Below are positions 32,618-41,560 of a DNA stretch of 54,191 nucleotides, piece by piece (the stretch's first letter is position 1; every line of letters starts with the position of its first letter). The position numbers and the translations under genes were made by a program. Below the pieces are notes generated by a model, which made no database searches, had not been told where the DNA came from, and saw nothing but the letters and a program-made list of their open reading frames with translations. The stretch is from Prochlorococcus sp. AG-402-K10 (lineage in GTDB: Bacteria > Cyanobacteriota > Cyanobacteriia > PCC-6307 > Cyanobiaceae): NCBI GenBank assembly GCA_003216835.1, contig QCIF01000009.1, forward strand, positions 1 through 54,191. Reading direction: 5' to 3'.

Positions 32618-32827
32618 ATGAAATTTGAAATTAAAGACAAAGTTAAATTAATTGTGCCACTATCTTATCTGAAAACCTCAGATAATATGCCAATGCTAAG
32701 ACCTCCAGATTTAGTAGGAATTGATGAGGTTGGTGAAATTATTTCTATAAGATCCCCGGTAACAGTCGAAATAAAGTTCAGAAGAGGATGCTTTTTAATT
32801 GATATTGATAAAATTGAAAAGATCTAA
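32618..32827 (+). CDS. sipA: SipA/DUF3148 regulator (NblS-interacting protein)
   Basis: The protein is 69 residues. LKTSDNMPMLRPPDLVGIDE matches the KTADPMPMLRPPD core of SipA, then EVGEIISIRSPVTVEIKFRR and a short end. SipA is a small SH3-like protein that binds and stimulates the histidine kinase NblS/Hik33, which controls high-light and stress genes. It is divergent from ftsH by about 100 bases and convergent with the M16 gene, with stops touching. Confidence 0.85.
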   Translation: MKFEIKDKVKLIVPLSYLKTSDNMPMLRPPDLVGIDEVGEIISIRSPVTVEIKFRRGCFLIDIDKIEKI

Positions 32828-34042
32828 CTAAAAATTTATTAACCACTTACTTTTTATATCATTACAAATTTTTTTATCACCAGTAATACTCAAGAAAGGT
32901 TTTGCGAAATATTTATTAGTTAATTTTTGTATATCTAGTGGCGATATTTCTTCTATTTTTTCAAAACAATAATCTTTTGATCTTGGATATATTCCATAAC
33001 TAATTAACTGAAGATCTGTTTGTAAAATCATATCTAAAGATTGATTGCTTATAAGAAAAGAACTTTTCAATTTTTCTTTAGCTAAGAATATTTCTTCATC
33101 AGATATTAATGAAAATATTAATTCTTTCCACAATTTGTATAAAAGTTCGAATGCAATTATTGCGTTTTTATTCGAAACAGATAAATAAATTAAAAAAGGA
33201 GCATTCTCTTTCCTGATGGGATTAAAAACACCTACATCGTAAGTTAAACCATTTTTTTCTCTAAAAAGTTTAAAGAGAATAGAACTCATTCCAAATGAAA
33301 GATGCGACTCAAGGAGTTTTAATGGCCAATATTCAATACTTTTCGTGGAACAAGTTTGGTTACCCAACATTAGTATTAATTGATTTGATTTTTTATGGGA
33401 GCTAACAAATCTAGATTCTGGATTTAGATCGTAATTTGGAGAATTATTTTTTTCTGTAAAAGTTATTTTTTTAAAATCTTTTGAGGAATTTTCATTTATT
33501 TCTACATTGTTAGAAATTAGATATTTTTCTCTAAAATTAAAATCTTTATATTCAGATAAAATATCACTATATCCTATGCTTATAACATCTTTTTCATAAC
33601 CCCCGCAATTAAAAGCATATGGGTGTTGTAAGTAAACAATCCTGCTCCATTTCTCAAAAGAAATATTAAAAGGGTTCTCCTTATCTTTTTTTATTGAATT
33701 TAAAATTGATTTTTTAACTATTTGAAATTGTTCTTCGGAAAGTATTGGTTTATTAATTACTAAATCTAATAAAGGAAATAATTTATTGAAATGAGCATCC
33801 AACGATTTTAGGCTGATAAACATTCCATCTTCAAAAACTTCATGATTTAGTTCTGCTCCATGAGATTCTATGAAATCTGAAAGTTCTAAATTATTAAATC
33901 CCTCGCATCCTCTTGTAAGCAATGAACAAAGAAGTTTATTTATGCCCTTTTTCCCATCAGCATCTAAATTACTTCCTCCATTTATCCAGATCATCGCAAT
34001 TGAGAAATTTCTATTTAGATGACTCTGGAAATACCTTCTCAT
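32828..34042 (-). CDS. M16 peptidase family protein, non-catalytic subunit
   Basis: The protein is 404 residues with the M16 N-domain pattern (IWINGGSNLDADGKKGINKL). At the place of the inverted zinc motif HxxEH it has LLCSLLTRG, so no zinc site. This is the usual arrangement of the regulatory partner in bacterial PqqL/ymxG-type M16B heterodimers. It follows the catalytic subunit with 2 bases between, so the pair is co-expressed. Confidence 0.88.
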   Translation of the reverse strand: MRRYFQSHLNRNFSIAMIWINGGSNLDADGKKGINKLLCSLLTRGCEGFNNLELSDFIESHGAELNHEVFEDGMFISLKSLDAHFNKLFPLLDLVINKPILSEEQFQIVKKSILNSIKKDKENPFNISFEKWSRIVYLQHPYAFNCGGYEKDVISIGYSDILSEYKDFNFREKYLISNNVEINENSSKDFKKITFTEKNNSPNYDLNPESRFVSSHKKSNQLILMLGNQTCSTKSIEYWPLKLLESHLSFGMSSILFKLFREKNGLTYDVGVFNPIRKENAPFLIYLSVSNKNAIIAFELLYKLWKELIFSLISDEEIFLAKEKLKSSFLISNQSLDMILQTDLQLISYGIYPRSKDYCFEKIEEISPLDIQKLTNKYFAKPFLSITGDKKICNDIKSKWLINF

Positions 34043-34044
34043 TA

Positions 34045-35307
34045 TTAATTAGGTGATGCAATAAGTGTAAATTTTTTCTTTGATAAAAAGTTTATAATTT
34101 CCTTAAAATTATTTAAATTATTCCAGTATTTAAGATCACTATCTAAATTTCTTATAGAATTTTTTCTTCCCCACAAAAGTTCATTCCCGAAAAAAGAAGA
34201 AAGTTGAGTTGATGTTTCTAGGTTAAAGACGTAATTGCTCTTGACAATATTGGTTGCTTTTTTGATCTCATCGTGAGTTAAGTTTTCATAATCTGTAATT
34301 TCATATATTATTTGATTGATTTGTTTCTCTACACTTTTTAAATCTTCTTTTTCACAACATGCTTCAATAATTAAGAGTCCTCCTAATTCTCCAGCATTTA
34401 CATCCACATATACTGATTCCACAATATCCTTTTCTTCTTTCAAAACTTTTACTAGTCTACTGTTTCTTCCTACTGAAAGTATGGAGGCTAAAATTTCCAA
34501 TCCAATAATTCTTTTTTGATCATTTATGCTTGGTATGCTCCAGGCCATAAATATTCTTGAAAATTCTAAATTGTCAAAAACAACCTCTTCTCTTCCTGTT
34601 CGTGCTAAAACATTAATTTTTTTATCTTTATCATTTTTAAGATTTGAATTTCTATTAGATTTCTCCCTAATTATCCCTGATAAATCAATATCCTCAAAAG
34701 CCTTATAAGTATCTTTACAGAGATTGCCCGCAATTGAAAAACAAATTCCTTCATTTAAATAATGCTTACTATGGAAGTCCTCCAGATCATTTTTCTTCAA
34801 TAGGTTGATACTTTCTTCAGTCCCTAAGATTGATTTAGAGTAATTATCACTTTGCCAAACTCTTTCTAGAAAATAATTAAAAAGTTTCTCTTCAGGTTGA
34901 TCATTTTGTTGCTTTATCTCATCAATAACTACACTTTTTTCTTTATTAAATTCATTAATATTAATCTTTGGCGATAGAACAATATTTGTCAAAAGACCTA
35001 GTGATTCTTTAAAGTTACTTGGAGGTATGAGGACGTAGTAATGTACATCATCATATCCTGTGGAAGCATTGCTAATGCCACCAAGTGATTCAATTTTATG
35101 ATCAAATTCACCTGGCATTATTTTGCTAGACCCTTTAAAAATCATATGTTCTAAAAAATGAGCTGTTCCATTCTTACCAACATCTTCAAATGAAGATCCT
35201 GCCTTACACCAAATATCTATGCTTATTAGGGGTAATTCCTTATTATCCACGAATACACATTTAGTATTGTTTGAATGGGTGTAATAGTGAATTTCTCCTA
35301 AATTCAT
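34045..35307 (-). CDS. M16 zinc peptidase, catalytic subunit
   Basis: The protein is 420 residues. The inverted zinc motif HFLEH lies in GTAHFLEHMIFKGS at about 46-59, with the distant Glu ligand in EKSVVIDEIKQQND at about 124-137. It has no signal peptide. It is related to mitochondrial and chloroplast processing peptidases. With the following inactive partner it likely forms a heterodimer that degrades peptides or processes precursors. Divergent from pcyA by about 40 bases. Confidence 0.92.
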   Translation of the reverse strand: MNLGEIHYYTHSNNTKCVFVDNKELPLISIDIWCKAGSSFEDVGKNGTAHFLEHMIFKGSSKIMPGEFDHKIESLGGISNASTGYDDVHYYVLIPPSNFKESLGLLTNIVLSPKININEFNKEKSVVIDEIKQQNDQPEEKLFNYFLERVWQSDNYSKSILGTEESINLLKKNDLEDFHSKHYLNEGICFSIAGNLCKDTYKAFEDIDLSGIIREKSNRNSNLKNDKDKKINVLARTGREEVVFDNLEFSRIFMAWSIPSINDQKRIIGLEILASILSVGRNSRLVKVLKEEKDIVESVYVDVNAGELGGLLIIEACCEKEDLKSVEKQINQIIYEITDYENLTHDEIKKATNIVKSNYVFNLETSTQLSSFFGNELLWGRKNSIRNLDSDLKYWNNLNNFKEIINFLSKKKFTLIASPN

Positions 35308-35346
35308 TAAAATCTCTTTTTACATTTATTTTGGCCTTTTTTAACC

Positions 35347-36078
35347 TTGTTGTCTGATACTTTAAGCAAAACTAAATTAACGGATTCTTTTATTTTGGAC
35401 ATGTTACAAAATATTAGAGGGCGTAGATCTTTGCTAGACAAACTTACTTGTATAAAAATTGATCCAAAGCTTTCAAATATTATTCTTAACGAAAAAGACA
35501 GAGAAATATATATCGAAAACGAATTTCATAAAGCAACAGGGTTTAGAAAGTTGCATATTGAAGTGGCCGAATTCTCAAAAAATCTGAAAATTTTACACTG
35601 TGTTTTTTTTCCTGAACCGAAATTTGATATTCCAATTTTTGGCATGGATTTAGTGAAAATTAATGAGATCGTCTCTGCCGCTATTGTTGATCTATCTCCT
35701 GTATCTAAAAATCAAGAGAAAAAGTATGAAGAAATTTTAGCTAAAGTTGATAAAAGTGGTTTCTCATCTATCAGGAAAATTCCAAGCTGGGGTGGTATTT
35801 TCTCAAAGAATGTATTTTTTGCTTCATTAAAAAATGAATCTGAGAAGAACTCTTTTTCCAAGATTGTTGATATATATCTTTCAGTTTTAATTGATTTAAG
35901 TCGTAAAGCTCATCCTGATGTAGATAAAAAAATTATTCAAGAAAGAATAGATTATCAAAAAAATTATTGTGTCCAACAAATGAAAAATGATAAGACAAGG
36001 ATGGTTCTTTTAAAGTATTTCGATGAAGAATGGGTAGATGATTATATAAAAAAAGTATTATTTGATTTTTATGTATAG
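35347..36078 (+). CDS. pcyA: Phycocyanobilin:ferredoxin oxidoreductase PcyA
   Basis: The protein is 243 residues. [20 protein letters not shown] then [20 protein letters not shown] contains the catalytic residues Glu72, His84 and Asp101, equivalents of Glu76/His88/Asp105 in Synechocystis. It reduces biliverdin IXalpha by four electrons from ferredoxin to phycocyanobilin. Its retention in an organism with little or no phycobilisome implies a role in residual phycoerythrin or another bilin function (inference). TTG at 35347 or 35350 is the likely start; an ATG at 35401 is too far in. The next gene starts inside its end. Confidence 0.92.
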   Translation: MLSDTLSKTKLTDSFILDMLQNIRGRRSLLDKLTCIKIDPKLSNIILNEKDREIYIENEFHKATGFRKLHIEVAEFSKNLKILHCVFFPEPKFDIPIFGMDLVKINEIVSAAIVDLSPVSKNQEKKYEEILAKVDKSGFSSIRKIPSWGGIFSKNVFFASLKNESEKNSFSKIVDIYLSVLIDLSRKAHPDVDKKIIQERIDYQKNYCVQQMKNDKTRMVLLKYFDEEWVDDYIKKVLFDFYV

Positions 36079-36973
36079 AAATAAGTTTAAAAATCTAACT
36101 ATTTATTTATTATTACTGTCACCTTTAACTTTAGGGATTATTGCTTGCTCAAATAATAATAAATCAAAAAATGAAATAGTTGATGATTTCATCCCTCCCA
36201 TTAATTCAGTAGCAGCATTAGGTCAACTCTCACCAGCGGGAGAGATTAGGAAATTGGCACCACCTATAAGTCAGTTTGGTTCATCCCCAAGAATAGATGA
36301 GCTTTTAGTCTCTGAAGGTGATTTCGTAAAAAAAGGAGCTATTCTTGCAATTTTCGACAATACTGAGAAATTATTTGCAGACCTAGAAAAAATGGATAAT
36401 TTGATTAAGACTATTAATCTTGAAATAGCATTAAAGGAAGATCAAATAAAAAGATACGAATTAGCTGTAGAAAAGGATGCTTATTCTTTAGTGGAGTTAT
36501 CTCAGAGGAAAGATGAATTATTGAAGTTAAAAAAACAAAAGATTAATAATTTAGGCGATAAAAAAAATATTGAGATAGATCTCTTTCATTCAAAACTTAG
36601 AAGTCCCATTGATGGTTTTATACTCTCAATCAATACAAGAGTTGGTGAAAGGCCTACAAATGAAGGAATACTAGATATAGGATCTAGCCAGAATATGGAA
36701 GCTCTTATAGAAGTTTATGAATCCGATATTGACAGAGTCTTCATTTCTCAAAATGTTGAATTAAGTAGTGAAAATGGTGGTTTCAAAAAAATACTAAAGG
36801 GTAAAGTAATTAGAATTAGTCCGCAGGTTAAACAAAGGAAGGTTTTATCAACTGATCCAACTGGTGATGCTGATTCACGTATTATTGAGGTGCTTGTACA
36901 ACTAAATAAGGAATCGATAAAGTTGGTTCAAAATTATGCCGGCATGAAGGTGATTGCAAAATTTTTACCTTAA
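36071..36973 (+). CDS. devB: HlyD/DevB-type membrane fusion protein
   Basis: I choose ATG at 36071 rather than TTG at 36062, overlapping pcyA by 8 bases. The signal segment [14 protein letters not shown] ends in a Cys, so a lipoprotein is possible. Biotinyl-lipoyl halves ([20 protein letters not shown] and [20 protein letters not shown]) enclose a coiled coil at about 95-165, followed by a beta-barrel ([14 protein letters not shown]). This is the periplasmic adaptor of a DevBCA-like exporter. Its stop overlaps the next start by one base. Confidence 0.88.
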   Translation: MYRNKFKNLTIYLLLLSPLTLGIIACSNNNKSKNEIVDDFIPPINSVAALGQLSPAGEIRKLAPPISQFGSSPRIDELLVSEGDFVKKGAILAIFDNTEKLFADLEKMDNLIKTINLEIALKEDQIKRYELAVEKDAYSLVELSQRKDELLKLKKQKINNLGDKKNIEIDLFHSKLRSPIDGFILSINTRVGERPTNEGILDIGSSQNMEALIEVYESDIDRVFISQNVELSSENGGFKKILKGKVIRISPQVKQRKVLSTDPTGDADSRIIEVLVQLNKESIKLVQNYAGMKVIAKFLP

Positions 36974-38145
36974 TGAATTTTTCTTTTTTAAAATATAGAA
37001 AAATTCCTTTAGCTTGGTTGTTGCTAACTAGACAACCTATAAGACTAATAGTAGCGATTGCAGGAATAAGTTTTGCTGGGATTTTGATGTTTATGCAATT
37101 AGGTTTTCGAGATGGATTATTTGATACTAGTGTCACTATTCATAAACTTTTAGACGCTGACCTTGTATTAATAAGTCCTAGATCGAAGAGTTCTATCAGT
37201 ATGAGTGGATTCCCTAAAAGAAGACTGATTCAAACTCTTGCTTTAGATGAAGTAGAAAAGACGGCTCCTGTTAACTTAAATTACCTACTCTGGAGAAATC
37301 CAGAAAATCTACGGACTAGATCGATACTAGCTTTAGGATTTAATCCTTCTGATTCTCTTCTTTTAAATGATGGATTCTCAAGAAAGACTTATACACTTAA
37401 GAATCCTGGAAGAGTACTTTTTGATAAACTTTCTAGGCCTGAATTTGGACCAATTGAAGAATGGTTTTTGTCTGGTAAGAAAATTGAAACTGAAGTTGCA
37501 GGGAAAAGAGTTGTCGTCTCAGGACTTGTTGAGTTAGGACCTTCTTTTGGTGCTGATGGTAACTTAATAACAAGTCGAGAAACATTCTTAAGGCTTTTCC
37601 CGGCAAATCCTATGGGAAGTATTGAAATTGGATTGGTCAAGATTAGAAAAGGATCTAGTCCTGAATTTGTGTCTAAAATCTTAAATAATTCTCTTCCAAA
37701 TGATGTACGTGTTCTGACAAAAAATCAGTTTATAGAATTTGAAAAGAATTATTGGAAAAATAGTACAGCAATAGGTTTTATTTTTAGTTTGGGAGCTTTA
37801 ATGGGTTTCGTAGTTGGTTCTGTTGTTGTTTATCAGATTCTTTATAGTGACGTTACAGACCATCTCCCTGAGTATGCAACCTTATTGGCAATGGGGTATA
37901 AGTTGAATTCTCTTTTCTTTGTTGTAGCTAGAGAAGGATTTTTACTTGCATTGTTTGGTTATTTACCTGCCTATTTTTCTGGACAAGTACTTTATTCAAT
38001 TATAAGACAGTCAACTAGGCTTCCAATAATAATGGATGCTGATAAGACTATTTTAATTTTTATATTAGTTTTAATTATGTGCATGGGATCTGCTGGTATT
38101 GCTATGCGGAAATTAGTTGATGCAGATCCTGCAGAGATTTTTTAA
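36973..38145 (+). CDS. devC: DevC-type ABC exporter permease
   Basis: The protein is 390 residues with a MacB/FtsX-like topology. One N-terminal membrane helix (about 24-41) precedes a large periplasmic domain (about 55-260), and three helices follow (about 262-285, 320-345 and 355-372). The family start WLLLTRQPIRLIVAIAGISF is typical of DevC. Translation is coupled to devB (TAATG). In Anabaena, DevBCA exports heterocyst glycolipids; here, without heterocysts, the substrate is another lipid or envelope molecule (inference). Confidence 0.9.
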   Translation: MNFSFLKYRKIPLAWLLLTRQPIRLIVAIAGISFAGILMFMQLGFRDGLFDTSVTIHKLLDADLVLISPRSKSSISMSGFPKRRLIQTLALDEVEKTAPVNLNYLLWRNPENLRTRSILALGFNPSDSLLLNDGFSRKTYTLKNPGRVLFDKLSRPEFGPIEEWFLSGKKIETEVAGKRVVVSGLVELGPSFGADGNLITSRETFLRLFPANPMGSIEIGLVKIRKGSSPEFVSKILNNSLPNDVRVLTKNQFIEFEKNYWKNSTAIGFIFSLGALMGFVVGSVVVYQILYSDVTDHLPEYATLLAMGYKLNSLFFVVAREGFLLALFGYLPAYFSGQVLYSIIRQSTRLPIIMDADKTILIFILVLIMCMGSAGIAMRKLVDADPAEIF

Positions 38146-38154
38146 TAATTATAT

Positions 38155-38886
38155 ATGTTTAAAACTAAAAACAAAGTTAGTAATAAAATTAATAACTCAA
38201 AGACTGTCTCAATTAATAATTTGAGTCATTTTTATGGGAGAAATGAAACTAAAAAACAAGTTCTTAATAATGTAAATTTAAGTATTGAGAAAAGCGAGTT
38301 AGTTCTTTTAAAAGGCCCCTCAGGTTGTGGTAAAACAACTCTTTTAACTCTAATTGGTGCATTAAGAACATGCCAAAGTGGAGATTTAAAGGTTTTAAAT
38401 AATCAATTAAATGGAGCATCAAGACAAACTAGGCAGAATCTTAGAAGAAGTATTGGGATGATTTTTCAGGGTCATAATCTACTGAGATGTTTAACGGCCG
38501 AACAAAATGTTCAAATGGGAGCAGATTTAATAAAAGGGTTAACTTATTTACAAAGAAGAGAAATTGCTAGAAAATGGCTTTATGCAGTTGGTTTAGAAGA
38601 ACATTATAAGAAATTACCTAGTGATTTATCTGGAGGTCAAAAACAAAGGGTTGCAATAGCAAGAGCATTATCTGCGAATCCAAAATTATTACTTGCTGAT
38701 GAACCTACTTCTGCATTAGATAGCGTTACAGGAAGAGAAATAGTTACTCTTTTAAGAAAATTAGCAAAAGAGCAAAACTGTTCAGTTTTGATGGTTACGC
38801 ATGATCCAAGAATTACTGATATGGCCGACAGGATATTAAATATGGAAGATGGTGAAATATTTAGTGCTCATAGTGAGCTAGTATAG
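38155..38886 (+). CDS. devA: DevA-type ABC exporter ATPase
   Basis: The protein is 243 residues. Walker A is GPSGCGKTTLL, the Q-loop lies in MIFQGHNLLRCLTAEQNV, the signature is LSGGQKQR, Walker B is LLADEPTSALD, and the switch His is in MVTHDPR. It is of the MacB/LolD type. It is the third gene of the devBCA operon, 9 bases after devC. Confidence 0.93.
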   Translation: MFKTKNKVSNKINNSKTVSINNLSHFYGRNETKKQVLNNVNLSIEKSELVLLKGPSGCGKTTLLTLIGALRTCQSGDLKVLNNQLNGASRQTRQNLRRSIGMIFQGHNLLRCLTAEQNVQMGADLIKGLTYLQRREIARKWLYAVGLEEHYKKLPSDLSGGQKQRVAIARALSANPKLLLADEPTSALDSVTGREIVTLLRKLAKEQNCSVLMVTHDPRITDMADRILNMEDGEIFSAHSELV

Positions 38887-38905
38887 TTAAAAGTTATATT
38901 TTTTT

Positions 38906-39058
38906 ATGTCTAAGAGAAGGAATCTAAAAAAGGAAAAGCAAGAAAGAAATCGTGCATATGCTAGAAAGTTTAAAAAAAGAAAACTTAGAACTGACGGTAG
39001 ACCAGATGGTGGTGGGAACGTAACAGGTACAGCAAGTAATGGTGGTGCAGCAGATTAG
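38906..39058 (+). CDS. 50-residue basic protein with Gly-rich tail
   Basis: The head is extremely basic (MSKRRNLKKEKQERNRAYAR, then KFKKRKLRTDGR), followed by PDGGGNVTGTASNGGAAD. It resembles a ribosome- or nucleic-acid-associated peptide. The composition is unlike random AT-rich frames and the start lies 19 bases after devA. Function unknown. Confidence 0.7.
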   Translation: MSKRRNLKKEKQERNRAYARKFKKRKLRTDGRPDGGGNVTGTASNGGAAD

Positions 39059-39115
39059 CTTATAAGTTTGATTTTTTTATCCCTGCGTTTTTTACTGCTC
39101 AAATAATAAATTATT

Positions 39116-40051
39116 ATGAATGTCAGTATTGTTATTCCAACCTACAACAGAAAACCTATATTGGAGAAATGTCTTAAAGCACTAGAACAACAGAAATTAA
39201 ATAAAAATGTTGGTAATTATGAAATTGTTGTAGTTGATGATGGTTCGACTGATGGTACAAGCTCCTGGATAAAAAGTAATAGGGACATTCTTCCTCATGT
39301 CGTGTTATATGAACAAGAGCACGGGGGGCCTGCATTAGGCAGAAATCTTGGAGTAATTAAGTCCAAATATGAAATTATTATATTTATTGATAGTGATCTT
39401 ATAGTTTTAGATGATTTTATAATTAGACATATTGATAAATTACTAATCTATTGGAGTAAAAATAACAAAAAGTGTTTTACTTATGGTTCTGTTATTAATA
39501 CTTCTAATTTTCATAACCCGCAGAGTGAAAAATACAAATTATTGGACACTTCATTTGCTTACTTTGCGACTGGAAATGTTGCTATATCAAAAGAATTGAT
39601 TTTAAGTGTTGGTTTGTTTGATACCTCTTTTCAGCTTTATGGTTGGGAGGATTTAGAATTAGGAGAAAGATTAAAAAAAGTTGGTACAAAATTAATTAAA
39701 TGCCCAAAGGCAGTAGGTTTTCATTGGCATCCACCATTTAATTGCGAGCAGATTGATTCATTAATAGCCCAAGAAAAGGAGCGGGCAAGGATGGCACTGA
39801 TTTTCTTTAATAAACATCCTAACTTAAGGGTTAGATTTATGATTCAACTAACTCCTTTTAATAATTTACTTTGGCAACTTCTTTGTTTAGGAGGTCTTAT
39901 AAGCATTCAGAGATTATTACCATTATTAAGATTTCTAGTTAATTCAAAAAGAGATAAATTAGCACTTGAGGTTTTAAGGATACCTCTAAATTTGATTTAC
40001 ATTAAACACCTAAATAAATTAAAATCAAAAACTTTTAGAAATACATATTAA
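39116..40051 (+). CDS. Family 2 glycosyltransferase
   Basis: The protein is 311 residues with a GT-A fold. VSIVIPTYNRKPILEKCLKA is the N-terminal signature, DDGSTDGT binds the nucleotide sugar, and FIDSDLIV is the DxD-like metal motif. YGWEDLELGERL is the acceptor-side ED motif of GT2 enzymes. A C-terminal amphipathic or membrane-associated stretch starts at about 245. The substrate is unknown; cell-surface polysaccharide is likely. Confidence 0.9.
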   Translation: MNVSIVIPTYNRKPILEKCLKALEQQKLNKNVGNYEIVVVDDGSTDGTSSWIKSNRDILPHVVLYEQEHGGPALGRNLGVIKSKYEIIIFIDSDLIVLDDFIIRHIDKLLIYWSKNNKKCFTYGSVINTSNFHNPQSEKYKLLDTSFAYFATGNVAISKELILSVGLFDTSFQLYGWEDLELGERLKKVGTKLIKCPKAVGFHWHPPFNCEQIDSLIAQEKERARMALIFFNKHPNLRVRFMIQLTPFNNLLWQLLCLGGLISIQRLLPLLRFLVNSKRDKLALEVLRIPLNLIYIKHLNKLKSKTFRNTY

Positions 40052-40080
40052 TTGATATAATATAAAAAATTAAAACCACA

Positions 40081-40144
40081 CATCTGACTGTTTCGGGTGA
40101 TTTAAATTTATAAATTTCCCGTCAGGTGGAGGCTAACCCGAAAC
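40081..40144 (+). promoter_or_regulatory. Predicted pseudoknotted leader of rpsB
   Basis: CATCTGAC (40081-40088) pairs with GTCAGGTG (40121-40128), with one G-T wobble. GTTTCGGGT (40090-40098) pairs perfectly with ACCCGAAAC (40136-40144). The arms alternate, which makes an H-type pseudoknot. A further AAATT/AATTT hairpin (40104-40117) lies inside. A GGAGG (40128-40132) is beside helix one, 21 bases before the rpsB ATG. Ribosomal protein leaders of this kind allow autoregulation, and the enterobacterial rpsB leader is also reported to be pseudoknotted. Confidence 0.65.
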
Positions 40145-40153
40145 CACTAAATT

Positions 40154-40858
40154 ATGGCTGTTGTATCACTATCTGAAATGATGGAAGCAGGTGCTCACTT
40201 TGGGCACCAAACTAGACGTTGGAACCCCAAGATGTCTAAGTATATATATTGTGCAAGAAATGGGGTTCATATTATTGATCTAGTTAAAACTGCATTATGT
40301 ATGAATAATGCATATAAATGGACAAGAAACGCCGCAAAAAGCGGAAAAAGATTTCTCTTTGTAGGAACCAAAAAGCAAGCATCAGATGTTGTTGCTCAAG
40401 AAGCCACCAGATGCGGAGCTGCATATGTTAATCAAAGGTGGCTTGGCGGAATGCTTACAAATTGGACAACCATGAAAGCAAGGATTGAAAGATTGAAAGA
40501 TCTAGAAAGAATGGAAAGTAGTGGTTCTATCGCAATGAGACCTAAGAAGGAGGCAGCTGTTTTAAGAAGAGAGCTGGAGCGTCTACAAAAGTATTTAGGC
40601 GGACTGAAGGATATGAGAAGATTGCCAGATGTTGTAGTTTTAGTAGATCAAAGAAGAGAATCCAATGCGGTACTTGAAGCTAGGAAATTAGATATTTCAT
40701 TAGTATCGATGTTGGATACTAACTGTGATCCAGATTTGTGTGAAGTTCCTATTCCCTGTAATGATGATGCAGTTAGATCTGTTCAACTTATATTAGGACG
40801 ATTAGCAGATGCAATAAATGAGGGAAGAAAAGGTTCTAATAATGATAGAAAGAATTAA
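40154..40858 (+). CDS. rpsB: 30S ribosomal protein S2
   Basis: The protein is 234 residues. [20 protein letters not shown] is the S2 signature, with [11 protein letters not shown] and [12 protein letters not shown] following. It binds 16S rRNA late in 30S assembly and recruits S1. It is followed by tsf at about 40 bases, the standard rpsB-tsf pair. The leader described upstream probably regulates it. Confidence 0.98.
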   Translation: MAVVSLSEMMEAGAHFGHQTRRWNPKMSKYIYCARNGVHIIDLVKTALCMNNAYKWTRNAAKSGKRFLFVGTKKQASDVVAQEATRCGAAYVNQRWLGGMLTNWTTMKARIERLKDLERMESSGSIAMRPKKEAAVLRRELERLQKYLGGLKDMRRLPDVVVLVDQRRESNAVLEARKLDISLVSMLDTNCDPDLCEVPIPCNDDAVRSVQLILGRLADAINEGRKGSNNDRKN

Positions 40859-40899
40859 TTTCAAATTCAAATTTTACAAATTTATTATTATTTAATTAA

Positions 40900-41556
40900 A
40901 TGGGAAACATTACAGCAAAACTCGTAAAAGATCTTAGAGATAAGACTGGTGCAGGAATGATGGATTGCAAAAAAGCTCTCAATGAAACAGATGGGAATGT
41001 TGAGAAGGCTTTGGAATGGCTACGAAAAAAAGGTATAGCTAGTGCAGAAAAAAAATCAGGACGAATAGCAACTGAGGGCTCTATAGGTAGCTATATTCAT
41101 ACAGGATCTAGGGTGGGAGTTCTTTTAGAATTAAATTGTGAAACTGATTTTGTAGCCAGAGGAGATATATTTCAATCTCTCTTAAAGGATGTTTCTATGC
41201 AAGTAGCGGCTTGTCCTAATGTTGAGTATGTATCAATTGAAGATATCCCTTCAGATGTAGTCGAGAAAGAAAAACAGATTGAAATGGGTAGAGACGATTT
41301 ATCTGGAAAACCAGAACAAATTAAAGAAAAAATAGTAGAAGGAAGAATAGCTAAAAGACTTAACGAGTTAGTATTGCTCTCTCAACCATATATCAAAGAC
41401 AGTTCTCTAACGGTAGAGGATCTCGTGAAGCAAGCAGCAGCAAAAATTGGAGAAAATATTAAAGTAAGACGTTTTACACGATATACTTTAGGAGAAGGTA
41501 TTGAAAAAAATGAAATGGACTTTGCTGACGAAGTAGCATCATTACAATCAAAATAA
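40900..41556 (+). CDS. tsf: Elongation factor Ts
   Basis: The protein is 218 residues, of the short cyanobacterial type with one core subdomain. [20 protein letters not shown] is the N-domain signature and [11 protein letters not shown] follows. It is the nucleotide exchange factor for EF-Tu. It is second in the rpsB operon. Confidence 0.98.
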   Translation: MGNITAKLVKDLRDKTGAGMMDCKKALNETDGNVEKALEWLRKKGIASAEKKSGRIATEGSIGSYIHTGSRVGVLLELNCETDFVARGDIFQSLLKDVSMQVAACPNVEYVSIEDIPSDVVEKEKQIEMGRDDLSGKPEQIKEKIVEGRIAKRLNELVLLSQPYIKDSSLTVEDLVKQAAAKIGENIKVRRFTRYTLGEGIEKNEMDFADEVASLQSK

Positions 41557-41560
41557 TATC

